A program made the translations under genes and the position numbers. A DNA stretch of 61,270 nucleotides. Source: CAYNWK01 sp964400875. Its GTDB lineage: Bacteria > Chloroflexota > Anaerolineae > Anaerolineales > UBA4823. The DNA is taken from positions 1-61,270 of the forward strand of contig CAYNWK010000009.1 in NCBI GenBank assembly GCA_964400875.1, in the 5' to 3' direction. The notes under the pieces were generated by a model. That model was not told the DNA's origin and did not search any database. It saw nothing but the letters and a program-made list of their open reading frames with translations. This document shows, piece after piece, positions 58,751 through 61,270 of the stretch (its first letter is position 1; each line of letters starts with the position of its first letter).

Positions 58751-59770
58751 ATGTACCAGCGCCTGAGACCGTTGATCTTTCGCTCCGACCCTGAGCGCGC
58801 CCACACCCTGACCATCAATTTGCTCCGTCTTGCTGGATCGCTGCCGCCTCTTCGGGAGCTCTTGCGGCGGTTTTTCCGGGCCGGTTGGGACAGGCCGGTG
58901 CAGGTTTTTGGCCTAGAATTTCGTAATCCCCTTGGGTTGGCGGCGGGCTACGACAAGGACGGCCTGGCTTGGCGCGGCCTTGCCGCTCTGGGGTTTGGGC
59001 ACATCGAGGTCGGCACGGTGACGCCTCGACCGCAACCCGGCAACCCCAGGCCGCGCCTGTTCCGCTTGCCGCAAGATCGCGCCCTGATCAACCGCCTGGG
59101 ATTTCCAGGCAGGGGAGCAGAATTTCTGGCCGCACGGCTGCGAGGACCTCGCCCGGACGGGCTGGTTTTGGGTGTCAATTTGGGGAAAAACGCATTTACC
59201 CCCCTGGATGCTGCCGTGCAGGATTATTTATCGCTGCTGGATGTCTTCGCTCCCCTGACCGATTATCTGGCGGTCAACGTCAGCTCGCCTAACACGGTCG
59301 GCTTGCGGCGTTTACAGGCGCGCGCCGCGCTGGATAGCTTGCTTGCGGCCCTGGTGGAACGCCGCGCCGCCTTGAGAGACTCAAAACATCTACATCTACC
59401 TATTCTTGTGAAACTATCTCCCGATTTATCCTCCGCTGAGCTTGACGATGCCTTGACCGCCATCCTTGACCAGGGCGTGGATGGGGTGATTGCCGCCAAC
59501 ACAACTTTGTCCCGGGGTAGTTTGGCCTCCGAACATGCCGCGGAAACCGGGGGGCTGAGCGGGGCGCCTTTGCGCGCTGGCAATACTGCTATGGTAGCGG
59601 AGATTCATCGCAGGACTGCTGGCAAATTGCCGATCGTGGGAGTAGGGGGAGTGATGGACGCAGCTGATGCGCGAGAGATGCTGCAGGCGGGGGCAACCTT
59701 GGTGCAGATCTACACCGGGCTGGTCTACACTGGCCCTGGTTTGGTGAAAGCGATCCTCACAGACCTTTAA
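58751..59770 (+). CDS. pyrD: Dihydroorotate dehydrogenase, class 2 (quinone)
   Basis: A 339-residue FMN enzyme oxidising dihydroorotate with membrane quinone. The N-terminal helices (LIFRSDPERAHTLTINLLR) are the class 2 membrane-association region, then LGLAAGYDKDG, GTVTPRPQPGNPRPRLFRL, and NVSSPNT (catalytic Ser region). ATG 58751 is chosen over 58703, which lies within the end of pyrFE. Use of quinone fits the respiratory chain encoded at 39-44 kb. Confidence 0.95.
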   Translation: MYQRLRPLIFRSDPERAHTLTINLLRLAGSLPPLRELLRRFFRAGWDRPVQVFGLEFRNPLGLAAGYDKDGLAWRGLAALGFGHIEVGTVTPRPQPGNPRPRLFRLPQDRALINRLGFPGRGAEFLAARLRGPRPDGLVLGVNLGKNAFTPLDAAVQDYLSLLDVFAPLTDYLAVNVSSPNTVGLRRLQARAALDSLLAALVERRAALRDSKHLHLPILVKLSPDLSSAELDDALTAILDQGVDGVIAANTTLSRGSLASEHAAETGGLSGAPLRAGNTAMVAEIHRRTAGKLPIVGVGGVMDAADAREMLQAGATLVQIYTGLVYTGPGLVKAILTDL

Positions 59771-61063
59771 TCAAGGGATAGCGAAATCGAAGATCCAATC
59801 CCATTGGTTGTTGGTCAGCTGCGAGGTCACCCCGATGACCTGGTAGAAGGTATTACCGGGTTTATACGGCAAAAGCTCGCCGTCTTCACCCATTAAGTAG
59901 AGCACACCGCCTTCCGCCGGACGAACCCAATACCCCGGGTAAGCTTTGCCTTCGCGGAAAAGGATTGCCCGCCCGATGCCGGGGTTGAGCTGGATCTGGA
60001 CGATCTCGGTGGTCGCCGTGTGAGTATGGTAGGTGTGCTCTACGAACAAGACGGCGACGTTATCGGCGGCTACCTGCCGGTCGGTCAGGCTGTCAAAGAG
60101 CGGCGCGTACTCACGGCCTTCGTACAGCGAGTTGTCTTCGTGTGTTTCCTCCCAGCGCATGTATTTCCGGCTGGGAGGGTCATAGATCCAGCGGCTGTAT
60201 GTGAAGATCGAATAATTGAAATCCAGGGTCAGGGCGGTTTGCCCGCTCACCGGAGCCAGGTCTGAGAAGAGCATCCCTGTCAGATCGGGAGGCTGCTCGG
60301 AGTCGTCGCGTTCGCTGATCGCAGCGGTATTGGCGAACATATTGTTATAGCTCAGGATCGAGCGATCCCGGCAGAGGGGGAAGTAGCCTTCCGGTACGCA
60401 TGAGTGCTTGGCGTCATCGGGACGTTCCAGAACGAAGCGGTTGATCACTTCTCTGCCCAGCTCGAAATACCGTTCCCGGATGCGGTAGTCCGCATTGCCG
60501 AAGACGAAGTACGAGTTATACATGGTGAAAATGTGCTCGTCGAAGAAGCGTCCTGAACGTACCGGGCCCACCCGATCGGCGTCGTTCCCGTAAAAAACCG
60601 CGATGAAGCGGGTGATGCCCCGCTCCATGTAGTAGTCGTACACTACGTCAGCCAGGTTTAATCCTGCCTGGGGGCGTACGAAGCGGGGGTAGTTGGTGAT
60701 TTTAATTGCCAGGGGATGCCGGTTGAGCAGCGCAGGGTTGGCAACCGGAAGGCCGGTCAGGGGGTTGACGCCCAAAGGGTAGCTCTCCGGCCCGAGGGTG
60801 TGATTCTCTGGCCGAGGAAGCAGCGTTGGGGTGGTGGGTTGGGTTGTGGGGGAGGCGGATGTTGATGCAAGCTGGATCGCCGGCGTAGAGGTGGGTGCAT
60901 CCGTTGGTGGAGCAGTGGGTGTGAGTGGAGCGGGTGCCGAAGATTCAACCGGGGAGAGATCAAATTGTGGTTCAGGGTTTATGGCGGCAGCAAACGAGGG
61001 GGAGGGCGAACAGCCGGCGGAAGCCAGCGCGAAGAGTGCAAAAAGCAGTAAGATTTTTTTCAT
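59771..61063 (-). CDS. DUF3048-family lipoprotein
   Basis: A 430-residue lipoprotein. The signal peptide ends in the lipobox ASAGC (Cys18); a Thr/Pro/Ala-rich linker (about 30-85) follows, and the body is a DUF3048 domain (YPLGVNPLTGLPV, then LNLADVVYDYYMERGITRFIAVFYG and VGPVRSGRFFD). Members resemble Bacillus YerB; the role is unknown. It ends one base from the pyrD stop, i.e. the two converge. A similar C-terminus at the right edge suggests a tandem paralogue. Confidence 0.88.
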   Translation of the reverse strand: MKKILLLFALFALASAGCSPSPSFAAAINPEPQFDLSPVESSAPAPLTPTAPPTDAPTSTPAIQLASTSASPTTQPTTPTLLPRPENHTLGPESYPLGVNPLTGLPVANPALLNRHPLAIKITNYPRFVRPQAGLNLADVVYDYYMERGITRFIAVFYGNDADRVGPVRSGRFFDEHIFTMYNSYFVFGNADYRIRERYFELGREVINRFVLERPDDAKHSCVPEGYFPLCRDRSILSYNNMFANTAAISERDDSEQPPDLTGMLFSDLAPVSGQTALTLDFNYSIFTYSRWIYDPPSRKYMRWEETHEDNSLYEGREYAPLFDSLTDRQVAADNVAVLFVEHTYHTHTATTEIVQIQLNPGIGRAILFREGKAYPGYWVRPAEGGVLYLMGEDGELLPYKPGNTFYQVIGVTSQLTNNQWDWIFDFAIP

Positions 61064-61137
61064 CTATGCAATCCTTGGTGCAAACGGCATAGATATCTTA
61101 CCGTGCTTTGGCGTCGAATTGGCCTACAGAATCGTTA

Positions 61138-61171
61138 AGGTCGGGGCTGCTACACTGTGCAGCCCCGACCT
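61138..61171. terminator. Perfect hairpin between the two DUF3048-like genes
   Basis: AGGTCGGGGCTGC and GCAGCCCCGACCT form a 13-bp perfect stem with loop TACACTGT. No clear U-run follows on either side, so it could be a factor-assisted terminator or an mRNA processing structure after the partial upstream gene on the minus strand. Confidence 0.55.
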
Positions 61172-61211
61172 GGATTGAATATTGTTCGCATTAGACAGTT
61201 TCCAAATACTT

Positions 61212-61270
61212 TTATGGGAATCCGAAGACGAAGCGCCAGGTGTGCTCGTCCGGTTGGCTGACGTCGGAGA
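61212..61270 (-). CDS. C-terminal end of a gene cut by the window, possible DUF3048 paralogue
   Basis: Minus-strand frame with stop TAA 61212-61214, leaving 18 residues SDVSQPDEHTWRFVFGFP. Its ending (W-x-F-x-F-x-x-P) resembles the last residues of the adjacent lipoprotein (WDWIFDFAIP). With so little sequence the link is weak but the position supports it. Confidence 0.45.
   Translation of the reverse strand, partial: SDVSQPDEHTWRFVFGFP

Noticed and set aside
60750..60970. Repetitive GTG/GGT tract near the DUF3048 N-terminus
   Set aside because: Encodes the Thr/Pro linker of the lipoprotein; no regular spacers, so not CRISPR or a satellite.

Overview
The window looks like a chromosomal segment of a Chloroflexota bacterium, most likely class Anaerolineae. 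The reasons are the moderately high GC, the many Thr/Pro-rich linkers in exported proteins, an ECF sigma factor paired with a DUF5667-type membrane protein, a DUF3048 lipoprotein, CpXC and V4R domain proteins, and a Tat-type Rieske/cytochrome b/cytochrome c operon. This is inferred from gene content; no ribosomal RNA gene or single-copy phylogenetic marker was compared. I see no phage, transposon or CRISPR array, so this is mostly core chromosome with a few lineage-specific loci.

Layout. 1-7.5 kb: the tail of a V4R protein, a membrane-anchored DsbA-like oxidoreductase, a corrinoid adenosyltransferase, and a same-strand cluster (zinc ribbon, MoxR ATPase, VWA protein, membrane protein, Vps62-like protein, nitroreductase). 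7.5-12 kb: glycogen/alpha-glucan metabolism (malQ, glgC, divergent GH57). 12-15.6 kb: a P450-TetR pair with a TetR-type operator, divergent from a FAD amino acid oxidase-like protein. 15.7-19.6 kb: CBS protein and pyruvate dehydrogenase E1alpha-E1beta-E2. 19.8-25.8 kb: MFS transporter, response regulator, orphan DNA methyltransferase, PstS-like protein, uppP, tgt. 26-32 kb: class III aminotransferase overlapping a GAF-PAS histidine kinase, CpXC protein, wecB, DinB-like protein. 32-36 kb (minus strand): cupin, a GrdB-family selenoprotein with an in-frame UGA, a hotdog thioesterase and two membrane proteins. 36-39 kb: AIR-synthase-like protein, ECF sigma factor, DUF5667 protein. 39.2-43.7 kb: SRP RNA, then the Rieske/b/c respiratory operon (minus strand). 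44-50 kb: CorC-like protein, HAD hydrolase, tRNA-Ser(GGA), GNAT protein, GH1 beta-glucosidase. 49-54 kb: thiolase, folK, folP, surE. 54-60 kb: F420-type oxidoreductase and a pyrimidine operon (leader, pyrC, pyrB, fused pyrF-pyrE, pyrD). 60-61 kb: DUF3048 lipoprotein and the end of what may be a paralogue.

How the genes fit together. The organism can oxidise pyruvate by a PDH complex and has a quinol:cytochrome c branch, so it probably respires. It stores and mobilises glucans, makes pyrimidines from one attenuated operon, and probably inserts selenocysteine. The strongest second looks are (1) the UGA-interrupted GrdB-like gene, with a UxxC motif and a hairpin that meets bacterial SECIS rules; (2) the pyr leader, with two tandem terminators and a 47-codon leader ORF whose stop overlaps the TTG start of pyrC; and (3) a 26-nt motif repeated almost exactly in intergenic regions ahead of unrelated genes.
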